Origin: Streptoalloteichus tenebrarius
GTDB taxonomy: Bacteria > Actinomycetota > Actinomycetes > Mycobacteriales > Pseudonocardiaceae
DNA: 64,000 bases
Direction: 5' to 3'
Assembly: GCF_024171885.1 (NCBI RefSeq)
Contig: NZ_JAMTCP010000002.1
Location: forward strand, 124,001 to 188,000
Below the pieces are notes generated by a model, which searched no databases, was not told the DNA's origin, and was given only the letters and a program-made list of their open reading frames with translations. A program made the translations under genes and the position numbers. Shown here piece after piece: positions 43,903 to 54,861 of this stretch. Numbering within the stretch: position 1 is the first letter of the stretch; each line of letters begins with the position of its first letter.

Positions 43903-44972
43903 GCGCGCCAGCGGTGGAGCTGCGCGGCGTCTCCGTCCACTTCGGACGGACGGTGGCGCTGCGGGAGCTGGACCTGACGGTGGGGCGCGGTGAGGCGCTC
44001 GCCCTGCTCGGCCCCTCGGGCTCGGGCAAGTCCACGGCACTGAAGGCGGTGGCGGGGTTCGTGCGCCCGCACACCGGTCGCGTGCTGCTGTCCGGCGAGG
44101 ACGTCACGGACCTGCCGCCGCACCGGCGCGGTCTCGGCGTCGTGGTGCAGAACTACGCGCTGTTCCCCCACATGCGCGTCGCCGACAACGTCGCGTTCGG
44201 CCTCCGCGCCCGCCGCATGCCCCGGCGACAGGTGGAGGAGCGGGTGTCGGAGGTGCTGTCGATGGTCGGCATGGCCGACTACCGACGGCGGTTCCCGCGC
44301 GAGCTGTCCGGCGGCCAACAGCAGCGCGTCGCGATCGCCAGGGCACTGGCGATCCGCCCACCGGTGTTGTTGCTGGACGAGCCGCTGTCGGCGCTCGACG
44401 CCGCCCTGCGCGAGGAGATGCTGGCCGAGCTGCTGCGGCTGCGCGGGGAACTGCCCGACACCGCCCTGGTCTACGTGACCCACGACCAGGGGGAGGCGCT
44501 CGCCCTGGCCGACCGGATCGCCGTGATGCGCGACGCCCGGCTGGTCGAGGTCGGGCCGACCGACCAGCTCTACCACCGGCCCCGCACCGAGTTCACCGCC
44601 TCCTTCCTGGGCGCGGCGAACCTGCTGCCGGTCGAGGTGGTCGCCGCCCCCGGCGACGGTCCGGCGACGGTGCGGCTCGCCGGGGCCGAGTTCCGCGCCG
44701 AGCCGACGGGCGGGCCGGTGGCCGCCGGCGCACGCGCCGCGCTGGGCGTCCGGCCGCACCGGGTCGAGGTGCGCACTGACGGCGGCATGCCCGCCCGGCT
44801 GCTCGCCGTGCAGTGGCGGGGAACGGGCTTCCGGCTCGACCTGGAGCTGGACGGCGGCACCCCGCTGCGCGCTGAGGTGTCCTCTGTGGACGGTCTACCC
44901 CCGGTGGGCGCCCGCGTTGGAGTGTCCATCCCGGACGGTTGTCCGCTGGTGACGACGGGAGCGGGTGGATGA
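43899..44972 (+). CDS. Phosphonate-type ABC transporter ATP-binding protein
   Basis: A 357-residue ABC ATPase. Walker A GPSGSGKST (38-46), Q-loop VVQNYALFPHM, signature LSGGQQQRVAIAR starting at 136, Walker B VLLLDEPLSALD, switch THDQGEALALADR. A C-terminal TOBE domain (about 245-357) is present. GTG at 43899 overlaps the binding-protein stop and its own stop overlaps the permease ATG, so the transporter is translationally coupled. Confidence 0.95.
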   Translation: MSAPAVELRGVSVHFGRTVALRELDLTVGRGEALALLGPSGSGKSTALKAVAGFVRPHTGRVLLSGEDVTDLPPHRRGLGVVVQNYALFPHMRVADNVAFGLRARRMPRRQVEERVSEVLSMVGMADYRRRFPRELSGGQQQRVAIARALAIRPPVLLLDEPLSALDAALREEMLAELLRLRGELPDTALVYVTHDQGEALALADRIAVMRDARLVEVGPTDQLYHRPRTEFTASFLGAANLLPVEVVAAPGDGPATVRLAGAEFRAEPTGGPVAAGARAALGVRPHRVEVRTDGGMPARLLAVQWRGTGFRLDLELDGGTPLRAEVSSVDGLPPVGARVGVSIPDGCPLVTTGAGG

Positions 44973-45880
44973 CCGCCGTCGCCGCGTCCGTGCCCGCCGT
45001 CACCCGCCCCACCCGCGTCCGCCGACGCTGGGCGTCCGTGCTGTGGCTGCTGCCACCGCTGGTCGTCGTCCTCGGGTTCTTCTGCTACCCGCTCGCGTTG
45101 GTGCTCCGCCAGTCGTTCGTGACCCGCTCGGGCGAGGTCAGCCTCGCCGTGTGGCAGCAGGTCGTGACCTCGCCGGAGTTCACCGCCGCCCTGGGCCGCA
45201 CCGTGCTGCTCTCGCTCGGCGCGACCGCGGGATGCGTGCTCCTCGGCACGTTCCTGGCCCTGGTGCTCGCGTTCGCCCCGTTCCCCGGGGCCCGCGTCGT
45301 CTCCCGGATCGTCGACGCGGTCCTCGCCTTCCCCTCGTTCCTCATCGCGCTGGCCTTCACGTTCCTCTACGGCAGCGCCGGCGTCCTCAACGCCGCGCTC
45401 GGCGGTCAGGGCGGCGGCCCCGTCGACTTCCTCTACGGCCCGTGGGGCGTGCTGCTCGCCGAGGTCACCTTCTACACGCCGTTCGTGATGCGTCCCGTGC
45501 TCGCCGCGTTCGCCCAGGTGCCCTCGGCGCAGCTCGACGTGGCGGCGAGCCTCGGCGCCCGGCCGGCCCTGGTGCTGTGGCGGGTGGCCCTGCCGGAGGC
45601 GTGGCCCGCGCTGGCCTCCGGCGCCTGCCTGACCCTGCTGCTGACCATGAACGAGTTCGGCATCGTGCTGTTCGTCGGGGCCAAGGACGTGATCACGCTG
45701 CCGATGCTCGTCCACACCAAGGGAATCGTGACCTTCGACTACCCGGCGGCCTGCGTGGTCGCCGTGGTCAACGTCCTGCTGTCCGTGGCGCTCTACGCGG
45801 CCCATCGGTGGGTCTTCCGCGTCCTGGGCGCGGGCCGGTCGGGGGAGGGGAGGCGCGGTGCTGTTCCGAACCCGGCGTAG
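44969..45880 (+). CDS. ABC transporter permease (phosphonate-type)
   Basis: A 303-residue inner-membrane permease with six predicted helices and the EAA loop DVAASLGARPALVLWRVALP, which docks the ATPase. ATG at 44969 overlaps the ATPase stop (ATGA). Its end overlaps the next permease start by 23 bp. Confidence 0.93.
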   Translation: MTAVAASVPAVTRPTRVRRRWASVLWLLPPLVVVLGFFCYPLALVLRQSFVTRSGEVSLAVWQQVVTSPEFTAALGRTVLLSLGATAGCVLLGTFLALVLAFAPFPGARVVSRIVDAVLAFPSFLIALAFTFLYGSAGVLNAALGGQGGGPVDFLYGPWGVLLAEVTFYTPFVMRPVLAAFAQVPSAQLDVAASLGARPALVLWRVALPEAWPALASGACLTLLLTMNEFGIVLFVGAKDVITLPMLVHTKGIVTFDYPAACVVAVVNVLLSVALYAAHRWVFRVLGAGRSGEGRRGAVPNPA

Positions 45881-46655
45881 CCGGTTCCTGCTGTGGCTCG
45901 CGTTCGGCGTGCTGTTCGGCGTGGTCATCGCCGCCCCGCTGGCGATGGTGGGTCTGGCCGCCGTCGCCGGGACGTGGAACGGCGTGCTGCCCGCCGAGTA
46001 CACCGCCCGACACCTCGCGGACGCGGCCAGCGGCGACGCGCTGGCCAGCGCCCTGGTCAGCGTGCAGACCGGCCTCGTCGCCTCCCTGGCGGCGGTCCTG
46101 GTCGGCACCTGGGCGGCGCTGGCCGTGCGGTCCGCGCCCCGCCCGGTCCGACGCGTCGTCGACACGCTGCTGCACCTGCCGGTGGCGGTGCCGTCGGTCG
46201 TCGTGGGCCTGTCGCTGCTGGTGGCGTTCAGCCAGCCCCCGCTGGCGCTCAACGGCACGCGGTGGATCGTGCTGGTGGCCCACCTGGTGATCGTGCTCCC
46301 GTTCGGCTACGGCGTGGTGTCCGGCGCGCTCGACCGGGCCGACCCCGCGTTGGCCGAGGTGGCCGCGAGCCTCGGCGCGCCGCCCGCCCTGGTGCTGTGG
46401 CGGGTGCGGCTGCCGCTGCTGGCGCCCGCGCTGTCCGCCTCGGCCAGCCTCTCCCTCGCGTTGTCCATGGGGGAGGTCGGGGCCACGGTCATGCTCTACC
46501 CGCCGGACTGGCGCACGCTGCCGGTCTCGGTGTTCGCCCAGGCCGACCGGGGCGAGGTGTTCCTCGCGGCGGCCAGCACCGTGGTGCTGCTCGGCCTCAC
46601 GCTCGTGGGCCTGCTCACCCTGGGCCTCGCGAAGGGCAGGGCGGCGGAGCGGTGA
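45858..46655 (+). CDS. ABC transporter permease (phosphonate-type)
   Basis: A 265-residue permease with six helices and an EAA loop EVAASLGAPPALVLWRVRLP nearly the same as its partner's, indicating ancient duplication. GTG at 45858 lies inside the end of the previous gene. Last gene of the operon. Confidence 0.93.
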   Translation: MLFRTRRSRFLLWLAFGVLFGVVIAAPLAMVGLAAVAGTWNGVLPAEYTARHLADAASGDALASALVSVQTGLVASLAAVLVGTWAALAVRSAPRPVRRVVDTLLHLPVAVPSVVVGLSLLVAFSQPPLALNGTRWIVLVAHLVIVLPFGYGVVSGALDRADPALAEVAASLGAPPALVLWRVRLPLLAPALSASASLSLALSMGEVGATVMLYPPDWRTLPVSVFAQADRGEVFLAAASTVVLLGLTLVGLLTLGLAKGRAAER

Positions 46656-46702
46656 GCGTTATTCGTTCGGCCCCGCCGCCGAGGAATGGTTAGCGTCGCC
46701 CA

Positions 46703-47224
46703 ATGTCCGTCCCTGAACTCCTGACACCCCGTCTCCGCCTGCGCCCGCTCACCCGCGCCGACGTCGACCCGCTCCACGAGCTGCTGAGCGACCCGGACGC
46801 CGCCCGGTTCCTGCCCTTCCCCGTGACCCGGGAGCTGGTGCGCGACCACGTCGAGGAGCTGCTGACGGCGGACAACCCGGAGGGCATGGGCTCCTACTCG
46901 TGGGAGGACCGGGAGACCGGTGAGTTCGTCGGCCACGGCGACCTGCGCCCCTGCCCGGAGACGGGCGACGGGCGGGTGGAGATGGGCTGGTACCTGCTGC
47001 GGAAGCACCAGGGGCTGGGCCTGGCCACCGAGGCGGCCCGTGCCGTGCTCGACCACGCCTACCGCACGGTGGGGCTGGACCAGGTGATCGCGCTGGTGCA
47101 CGAGGAGAACGAGCCCTCGGTCCGCATCGCCCGTCGACTCGGGTTCGTGCCCGAGTCGCGGGGCACCTACTACGGCGGCCCGCACATCCTCTTCACCCGC
47201 CCGGCGGATCCCGCCGCCCACTGA
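46703..47224 (+). CDS. GNAT-family N-acetyltransferase (RimJ/RimL-like)
   Basis: A 173-residue GNAT. TPRLRLRPLTRADVDPLHEL at the N-terminus, the acetyl-CoA motif WYLLRKHQGLGLATEAARAV, and ENEPSVRIARRLGFVPE in motif B: all typical of the RimJ/RimL group that acetylates protein N-termini or small amines. ATG at 46703, 47 bp after the permease. The target is unknown. Confidence 0.9.
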   Translation: MSVPELLTPRLRLRPLTRADVDPLHELLSDPDAARFLPFPVTRELVRDHVEELLTADNPEGMGSYSWEDRETGEFVGHGDLRPCPETGDGRVEMGWYLLRKHQGLGLATEAARAVLDHAYRTVGLDQVIALVHEENEPSVRIARRLGFVPESRGTYYGGPHILFTRPADPAAH

Positions 47225-47230
47225 GGCCCC

Positions 47231-47272
47231 GACGCTCCCGGGTCCCCCTGCCGAGGGGGACCCGGGAGCGTC
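47231..47272. terminator. Bidirectional terminator between GNAT and rtcB
   Basis: A perfect 19-bp stem (GACGCTCCCGGGTCCCCCT and its complement) with loop GCCG, directly between convergent genes ending at 47224 and 47276. Confidence 0.88.
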
Positions 47273-47275
47273 CCG

Positions 47276-48454
47276 TCAGCCCTTCACACAGATGATCTGG
47301 CGCAGCTTCGCGACGACCTCGACCAGGTCGGACTGGTTCGCGATGACCTGCTCCAGGTCCTTGTACGCCGCGGGGATCTCGTCCACCACCCCGGCGTCCT
47401 TGCGGCACTCGACGCCCGCGGTCTGCCGGGCGAGGTCCTCGGCGGTGAACCGCTTCCGCGCGGCGTTGCGCGACATGCGCCGGCCCGCCCCGTGCGAGGC
47501 GGAGCAGAACGACTCCGGGTTGCCCAGCCCGCGCACGATGTACGAGCCGGTGCCCATCGAGCCCGGGATGATGCCCAGCTCGCCCCAACCCGCGCGGATC
47601 GCGCCCTTCCGGGTGACCAGCAGCTCCTCGCCGTAGTGCACCTCCTCCGCCACGTAGTTGTGGTGGCAGGAAATGGGCTCCTCGAACCGCACCTGCGGGA
47701 AGTGCCGGCGCAGCACGTCGCAGATCAGCCGCATCATGACCGACCGGTTGCGCCGGGCGTACTCCTGCGCCCAGTACAGGTCGTGCCGGTAGGCCGCCAT
47801 CTGCGGGGTGTTCGCGAGGAACACCGCCAGGTCCGGGTCGGGCAGCTCCGCGTTGTGCGCCAGCCCGCGCGCGACCTCCATGTGGTACTGCGCGAGCAGG
47901 TTCCCGATGCCCCGCGACCCGGAGTGGAGCATCACCCACACCTGGCCGTGCTCGTCCAGGCAGATCTCGATGAAGTGGTTGCCGCCGCCGAGGGTGCCCA
48001 TCTGGTGCAGGGCGCGGCTCCGCTCGTTCTGGACGCGGTCGGTCAGCTCCCCGAACCGGGACCAGAACTGGTCCCAGTCCGCGGCGTCCCGCTGGTCGAA
48101 CGCGGTCGCCCTGTGCTGGCCGAAGCCCACCGGCACCGCCCTCTCCACGGAGGAACGCAGCCGCCGCAGGTCGTCCGGCAGGTCCTCCGCCCGCAGCGAC
48201 GTGCGCACCGCGCTCATTCCGCACCCGATGTCGACCCCGACCGCGGCCGGGGACACGGCGTCCCGCATCGCGATGACCGAGCCGACCGTCGCGCCCTTGC
48301 CGTAGTGCACGTCCGGCATGACGGCGACGTGCTTGACCACCCACGGCAACGCCGCGATGTTGCGGAGCTGCTGCATCGCCTGGGACTCGACGTCACCGGC
48401 GCGGGTCCACAGCCGGATGTCCACGTGCTCACCAGGGATGGTCTCGATCGCCAT
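47276..48454 (-). CDS. rtcB: RNA ligase RtcB
   Basis: A 392-residue GTP-dependent RNA ligase that joins 2',3'-cyclic phosphate or 3'-phosphate ends to 5'-OH ends. Metal-binding motifs: PDVHYGKGATVGSV, VDIGCGMSAVRT (Cys ligand), GTLGGGNHFIEI, MLHSGSRGIG; guanylylated His in SASHGAGRRMSRNAA. Length matches the shorter bacterial RtcB. ATG at 48454. No archease or rtcA neighbour, so action on cleaved tRNA or mRNA is inferred. Confidence 0.95.
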   Translation of the reverse strand: MAIETIPGEHVDIRLWTRAGDVESQAMQQLRNIAALPWVVKHVAVMPDVHYGKGATVGSVIAMRDAVSPAAVGVDIGCGMSAVRTSLRAEDLPDDLRRLRSSVERAVPVGFGQHRATAFDQRDAADWDQFWSRFGELTDRVQNERSRALHQMGTLGGGNHFIEICLDEHGQVWVMLHSGSRGIGNLLAQYHMEVARGLAHNAELPDPDLAVFLANTPQMAAYRHDLYWAQEYARRNRSVMMRLICDVLRRHFPQVRFEEPISCHHNYVAEEVHYGEELLVTRKGAIRAGWGELGIIPGSMGTGSYIVRGLGNPESFCSASHGAGRRMSRNAARKRFTAEDLARQTAGVECRKDAGVVDEIPAAYKDLEQVIANQSDLVEVVAKLRQIICVKG

Positions 48455-48515
48455 GTCACCCAGCGTAGGCGCGCTGTCGACCGAAATCCGCTGGTCGAGC
48501 GAGCCGCCACCCGGT

Positions 48516-48740
48516 TCAGGGCAGAGAGGGCCGGGCATTGTTGTCCGGATGAGCGCGCGAGAGCTCCAAGGCGAGCGTCTCGCTCCGCTCCTCCGCCGCA
48601 TCAGCCGAGGGAAGCTCCAGCGCGTCGGCGATCCGCTGCCAGGCCCAGCCCTGCTTCTGCGCCCGGTCCATGAAGGCGGCCTCTGACTGGTTCCCGACCC
48701 GCCGATGACGCACGAGCACCTGCCTCCACCGGTCCAGCAC
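48516..48740 (-). CDS. Small hypothetical protein with HTH-like segment
   Basis: A possible 74-residue protein. GWAWQRIADALELPSADAAEE looks like a short helix-turn-helix of the type found in small actinobacterial proteins (GWSW-RIAEALG). The GTG start at 48740 has only a weak GGCGGGG site; the frame remains open upstream to a TAG near 48804. Not firmly recognised. Confidence 0.4.
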   Translation of the reverse strand: MLDRWRQVLVRHRRVGNQSEAAFMDRAQKQGWAWQRIADALELPSADAAEERSETLALELSRAHPDNNARPSLP

Positions 48741-49060
48741 CCCCGCCGGGCAATGCGCGGTGACGACCTCGGGAGGCTCCCCGATCGAGGCTGTCCACTA
48801 TGGACATGAGGTGTCTCGCAAGCTCCCGGCGATGTGCGGAGACAGTTCCGCCCACACGCGCGCCAGAAGGCACCCCCACCACGAGCGAGGGGCGTGATCG
48901 ACTGACGGGGCCGGCAGGGGGCTTGACCCTGGCCTCACCCGACCAGACGCACCTGACAGGGCGACACCTGTCCAGGGGCGAGACCGAGGGCGGCCCCCGA
49001 AGACCGGTCCTTCGCCCGCCGCCATGCAACCTCGTCGGGGGACGCTCCCGTCCCCCTGGC
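48741..49060. other. Intergenic region, nothing specific seen
   Basis: A 320-bp gap between the small hypothetical gene and the lipoprotein gene. Open frames on both strands lack ribosome sites and family features. No strong hairpin noted. Confidence 0.4.
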
Positions 49061-49546
49061 ATGAGACGGCTAGCGAGTGCGGTGAGTGTCAGCGCCGCGT
49101 TGGTGCTCGTGGGCGCCTGCGGCGAACAGCGACCAGAGATCGGGTTCGGCGCGCCGCCGGCCGGTGGCTCGTCGTCGACGAGCGCGACCTCCGAACCCCC
49201 CGACGCGGACGTGCCGACCCCGAAGCCGCCCGGCGGCGGCCGGGCCCTGCCCCAGGACCGGGTCGACGCCAGCGCCCTGCCCGACGGGTACCCGCGGCTG
49301 GTCTGGCTGGAGGGCGAGGACGGAAAAACCCTCGGAGCCTACGGCCAGGAGGGTGGTTGTGGCAGGGTGGACGCCAAGGTCACCGAGCAGACCCCGCAGC
49401 GGGTGCGCATCCTGTTCACGGAGACCGTGCCCACCAGCGGGCCCTGCACCATGGACCTGCGGTACCCGCCGCGGACCGTGACGCTGGACGCCCCGCTCGG
49501 TGACCGCCAGGTCGTGTTGCTCCAGCAACGCGTCGACAACAACTAG
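49061..49546 (+). CDS. Hypothetical secreted lipoprotein
   Basis: A 161-residue protein with lipoprotein signal MRRLASAVSVSAALVLVGAC (lipobox VGAC), a Ser/Thr/Pro-rich linker (about 25-65), and a small domain with two further Cys in GQEGGCGRVDAKV and SGPCTMDLRYPP that could form a disulfide. The frame is open upstream but ATG at 49061 fits the signal peptide. No known family recognised. Probably faces the cell wall. Confidence 0.75.
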   Translation: MRRLASAVSVSAALVLVGACGEQRPEIGFGAPPAGGSSSTSATSEPPDADVPTPKPPGGGRALPQDRVDASALPDGYPRLVWLEGEDGKTLGAYGQEGGCGRVDAKVTEQTPQRVRILFTETVPTSGPCTMDLRYPPRTVTLDAPLGDRQVVLLQQRVDNN

Positions 49547-49633
49547 GCCCACCCGGCCGCGAGCAGGGCGCGGACGGGAGGAGCCACGGCTGTGGGACCG
49601 CGGGCCCTCCTCCGGTCCCTCCTCCGTGGCGAG

Positions 49634-49671
49634 GACGCCCCGGTGGCCCGCCCTCGCGCCACCGGGGCGTC
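49634..49671. terminator. Hairpin between lipoprotein and fumarase genes
   Basis: A perfect 14-bp stem GACGCCCCGGTGGC / GCCACCGGGGCGTC with a 10-nt loop, between convergent genes. Confidence 0.75.
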
Positions 49672-49677
49672 ACCCCC

Positions 49678-51339
<1,662 letters not shown>

Positions 51340-51432
51340 GTCGCGGGCTCCCTTGCGCGCGTTCGGGTACCAGCGGACCGTACCTCGGCCTCCCGATTCG
51401 ACCGGCCGCCTCCGGGTGTGATCCGCGTCGGG

Positions 51433-52050
51433 CTACTCGTCCAGGTACCGGAAGCGCTCCCCGGCCGGCACCGTCTCCACGCGCCCGTCCCTGACCCGCC
51501 ACTCCACGGCCCCGGTCACGTCGTCCTCGGGTGTGGCGAGGAAGAACCCGACCACCGGGTCGCCGTCCTCGTGGTCGCCGTCCTCGTGGTCGTCGTCGAG
51601 GGGGCCGTCGTCGGCGTCGTCGTCGATCGTGACGAGGTCGATCTCGTCGGCGTCGATCACCACGTGGTCGATCGCCGCGACCTCGTCGTCCAGCACGTCG
51701 TGGTCGAGATCCTCGTCCTCGTCCTCGTCGTCGTCGAGGTCGTCAAGGACGTCGAGGTCCTCAAGGTCATCGACGTCGTCCTCGTCGGTGCCTGCGGGAT
51801 GGCCGGCCTCGCCGGGGAGCCGGGCCGGCGCGGCGGCGATGGCCCTGAGCTGGTCGAGGAACGACGCGACGTCGGTGTCCAGGATGTCGGCCCCGAAGAA
51901 CGCGTAGTTGGTCCACCCGCCGGACACGTCGGGGAACGCCCAGCCCGCGCCGTTCCGCCCGCCCCTCCCGGACGCGACGATCTGCCTGATCCGGTCGAGT
52001 TGGCGGTCGTCACACTCGAGCCAGCCCCTGACGGCGACGTAGCTGCCCAC
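51433..52050 (-). CDS. Conserved hypothetical protein with long acidic insertion
   Basis: A 205-residue protein. The N-terminal part GSYVAVRGWLECDDRQLDRI, with WAFPDVSGGWTNYAFFGADI, and the C-terminal VVGFFLATPEDDV, GAVEWRVRDGRVE belong to a small actinobacterial family with GSY-AIRGWL starts. Between them, about residues 97-170 are almost only Asp, Glu, Leu, Val and His (for example DDLDDDEDEDEDLDHDVLDD), encoded by repetitive GAC/GAG runs. I know no function for the family. GTG at 52050 has AGGGGGA upstream; the frame remains open further left without support. The insertion probably arose by slippage. Confidence 0.78.
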   Translation of the reverse strand: MGSYVAVRGWLECDDRQLDRIRQIVASGRGGRNGAGWAFPDVSGGWTNYAFFGADILDTDVASFLDQLRAIAAAPARLPGEAGHPAGTDEDDVDDLEDLDVLDDLDDDEDEDEDLDHDVLDDEVAAIDHVVIDADEIDLVTIDDDADDGPLDDDHEDGDHEDGDPVVGFFLATPEDDVTGAVEWRVRDGRVETVPAGERFRYLDE

Positions 52051-52165
52051 GCTGATCCCCCTGTCGTGCGGCACACGGCCCCTGGCTAGCAAACCGGAAT
52101 CCCGGCCGGAAGGCACGCGGATATCGTCGCGGCGTCGAGGAAACCGCCCGTTCAGGAAGGCCAGC

Positions 52166-52906
52166 ATGACCGCGACCGACGCCCAACCCGTCCAGCGACC
52201 CGACCGCATGGTGAACCTGCGCGACCTCGGCGGCCTGCCGACCGAGGACGGCCGGCGCACCCGACCCGGCGTGCTCTACCGCGGTGACGCGCCGCACGCC
52301 GGCGACGTCGCGCCCGAGCACCTGCCGGTGTGGCCGCCACGCGTCGTCGTGGACCTGCGCGCCCGGGTGGAGTACGACGGCGTCCCCCACCCGCTGGAGC
52401 GGGACCCGGTGCGCGTCCACCGTGTCCCCCTGCTCGACGACCTCGCGGCGGCCCCGCAGCCGACCCCGGTGACGGTGCCCTCGTTGACCGCGATCTACAC
52501 CCATCTGCTGAGCGAGTGCGGGGCCGACCTGGCGAAGGTGCTGGGCATCCTGGCCGCCGCCGAGGGACCGAGCCTCGTGCACTGTTCGGCGGGCAAGGAC
52601 CGCACCGGCGTCGCCGTGGCGTTGTTGTTGCGCACCGTCGGTGTCCGGCGGGACGCCGTCATCGCGGACTACGTGCTCACCGACGCGAACATGCCGGGCG
52701 TGATGCGGCGGATGATCGGGAACCCGATGCTCCCGCCAGGTGTCGACCCGCAGGCGGTGCGCGAGCTGATGTCCGCGCCGGCCGCCGCGATCGAGGTCGT
52801 GCTCGACCACGTCGACGAGCACCCGGGTGGCGTGCGGGGCTGGCTGGTGGAGCACGGCGCCGACGAGGCGGACCTGGACCGCTGGACGGCTCGATTCCTG
52901 GGCTGA
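52166..52906 (+). CDS. Tyrosine-protein phosphatase (PtpB/DSP-like)
   Basis: A 246-residue phosphatase. NLRDLGGLPTEDGRRTRPGV followed by LYRGDAPH is the standard start of the MptpB-like group; the P-loop HCSAGKDRTG holds nucleophile Cys140 and Arg146. The extra Lys-Asp in the loop (GKDR) is typical of enzymes that also act on phosphoinositides. No signal peptide. ATG at 52166. Divergent from the acidic-insert gene. Confidence 0.92.
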   Translation: MTATDAQPVQRPDRMVNLRDLGGLPTEDGRRTRPGVLYRGDAPHAGDVAPEHLPVWPPRVVVDLRARVEYDGVPHPLERDPVRVHRVPLLDDLAAAPQPTPVTVPSLTAIYTHLLSECGADLAKVLGILAAAEGPSLVHCSAGKDRTGVAVALLLRTVGVRRDAVIADYVLTDANMPGVMRRMIGNPMLPPGVDPQAVRELMSAPAAAIEVVLDHVDEHPGGVRGWLVEHGADEADLDRWTARFLG

Positions 52907-52956
52907 GGCCCAACCCCGTCCTGAGGCCCAGTCCCGTCCTGAGACCCAGCCCCGCC
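52903..52956 (+). repeat. Three 18-bp tandem repeats at phosphatase 3' end
   Basis: Three adjacent units of CTGAGGCCCAACCCCGTC, the second with two changes and the third with a few more. The first unit overlaps the stop codon (TGA at 52904-52906), so the repeat has spread across the gene end. Confidence 0.75.
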
Positions 52957-53221
52957 CTTCCCACCCGGGACAGGAAGCGGGACCGGGAGTGGGCGAGCCC
53001 CGGACGGCGCGGTCACCGGGTTGCCCCGGTCGCGCCGCCCGGGGCTCGACCCCGAGAAAGTCGGAAGGCCGGGCCGGCCCCCGACCGTCCCGACCTCCCG
53101 GGGAAAGCGACCACGGAACGTGATGAACCGCCGCCCGCGCCGCGTCGTCTGTCTTCCAGGCCAACCTGCCGTGACCGCAGTCACAAGTCAACGCGGCCGT
53201 TCGGGTGAGTTCGCCGACCGG
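52957..53221. other. Intergenic region before sigma-factor gene end
   Basis: The remaining 265 bp of the gap after the tandem repeats. No convincing gene. CCCGGGGC-rich segments could form weak hairpins; none is a clear terminator. Confidence 0.35.
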
Positions 53222-54207
<986 letters not shown>

Positions 54208-54435
54208 CGAGCTCCCTCCCCGAGTGCGGGCGGCTGGTGTGCGAGCGGGCGTCGCACACCGGCGCTACGCTGCGCGGTGAGCTTCGTGGCGACGCTCAAC
54301 GCTGTTCGGCTGGTCATCAGGGGGAACGACCGCGATCGCGGTTTCGTTCCCGAGTCTCTGTTTGCAGGACGTCGCAGCCATCACACGGGTTGCCCGCCAA
54401 AGCTGAAGAAAACCTGAGAGTCCGCCCGCTCCCGC

Positions 54436-54861
54436 TCAGACCTCCAGCAACACCGTGAACGGCCCGTCGTTCACGCTCTCCACCGCCATCATCGCGCCGA
54501 ACCGCCCGGTCTCCACGCGCGCTCCGCGCCGCCGCAGCTCCGCCACCACGGCCTCGACCAGCGGTTCTGCCTCCTCGGGGCGGGCGGCCGCCGTCCACGA
54601 TGGACGACGGCCCTTCCGCGCGTCTCCGTACAGAGTGAACTGACTCACCACCAACAACGGCGCTCCCGTGGTGGCGCACGAACCCTCGTCCCGGAGTACC
54701 CGCAATTCGTGCACCTTGCGCGCCATGGTGTTGGCGTTTTCCATGGTGTCCGAGTGGGTGACACCCAGAAGAATGAGAAGGCCCGGTTCGTCGAGCGCGC
54801 CGACCACCTCGTCGCCGACCGTCACCCTCGCCCGCGTGACGCGGGTGACCACCGCCCTCAC
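54436..54861 (-). CDS. dtd: D-aminoacyl-tRNA deacylase Dtd
   Basis: A 141-residue enzyme that removes D-amino acids (and glycine from tRNA-Ala) mischarged on tRNA. Motifs: VTRVTRARVTVGDEVVG at the N-terminus, LLVVSQFTLYGDARKGRRPS (the SQ and FTLYG elements), and VNDGPFTVLLE at the C-terminus replacing the usual NxGP(F/V)T. GTG at 54861 overlaps the methyltransferase stop by 4 bases, so the two are cotranscribed. Confidence 0.95.
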   Translation of the reverse strand: MRAVVTRVTRARVTVGDEVVGALDEPGLLILLGVTHSDTMENANTMARKVHELRVLRDEGSCATTGAPLLVVSQFTLYGDARKGRRPSWTAAARPEEAEPLVEAVVAELRRRGARVETGRFGAMMAVESVNDGPFTVLLEV

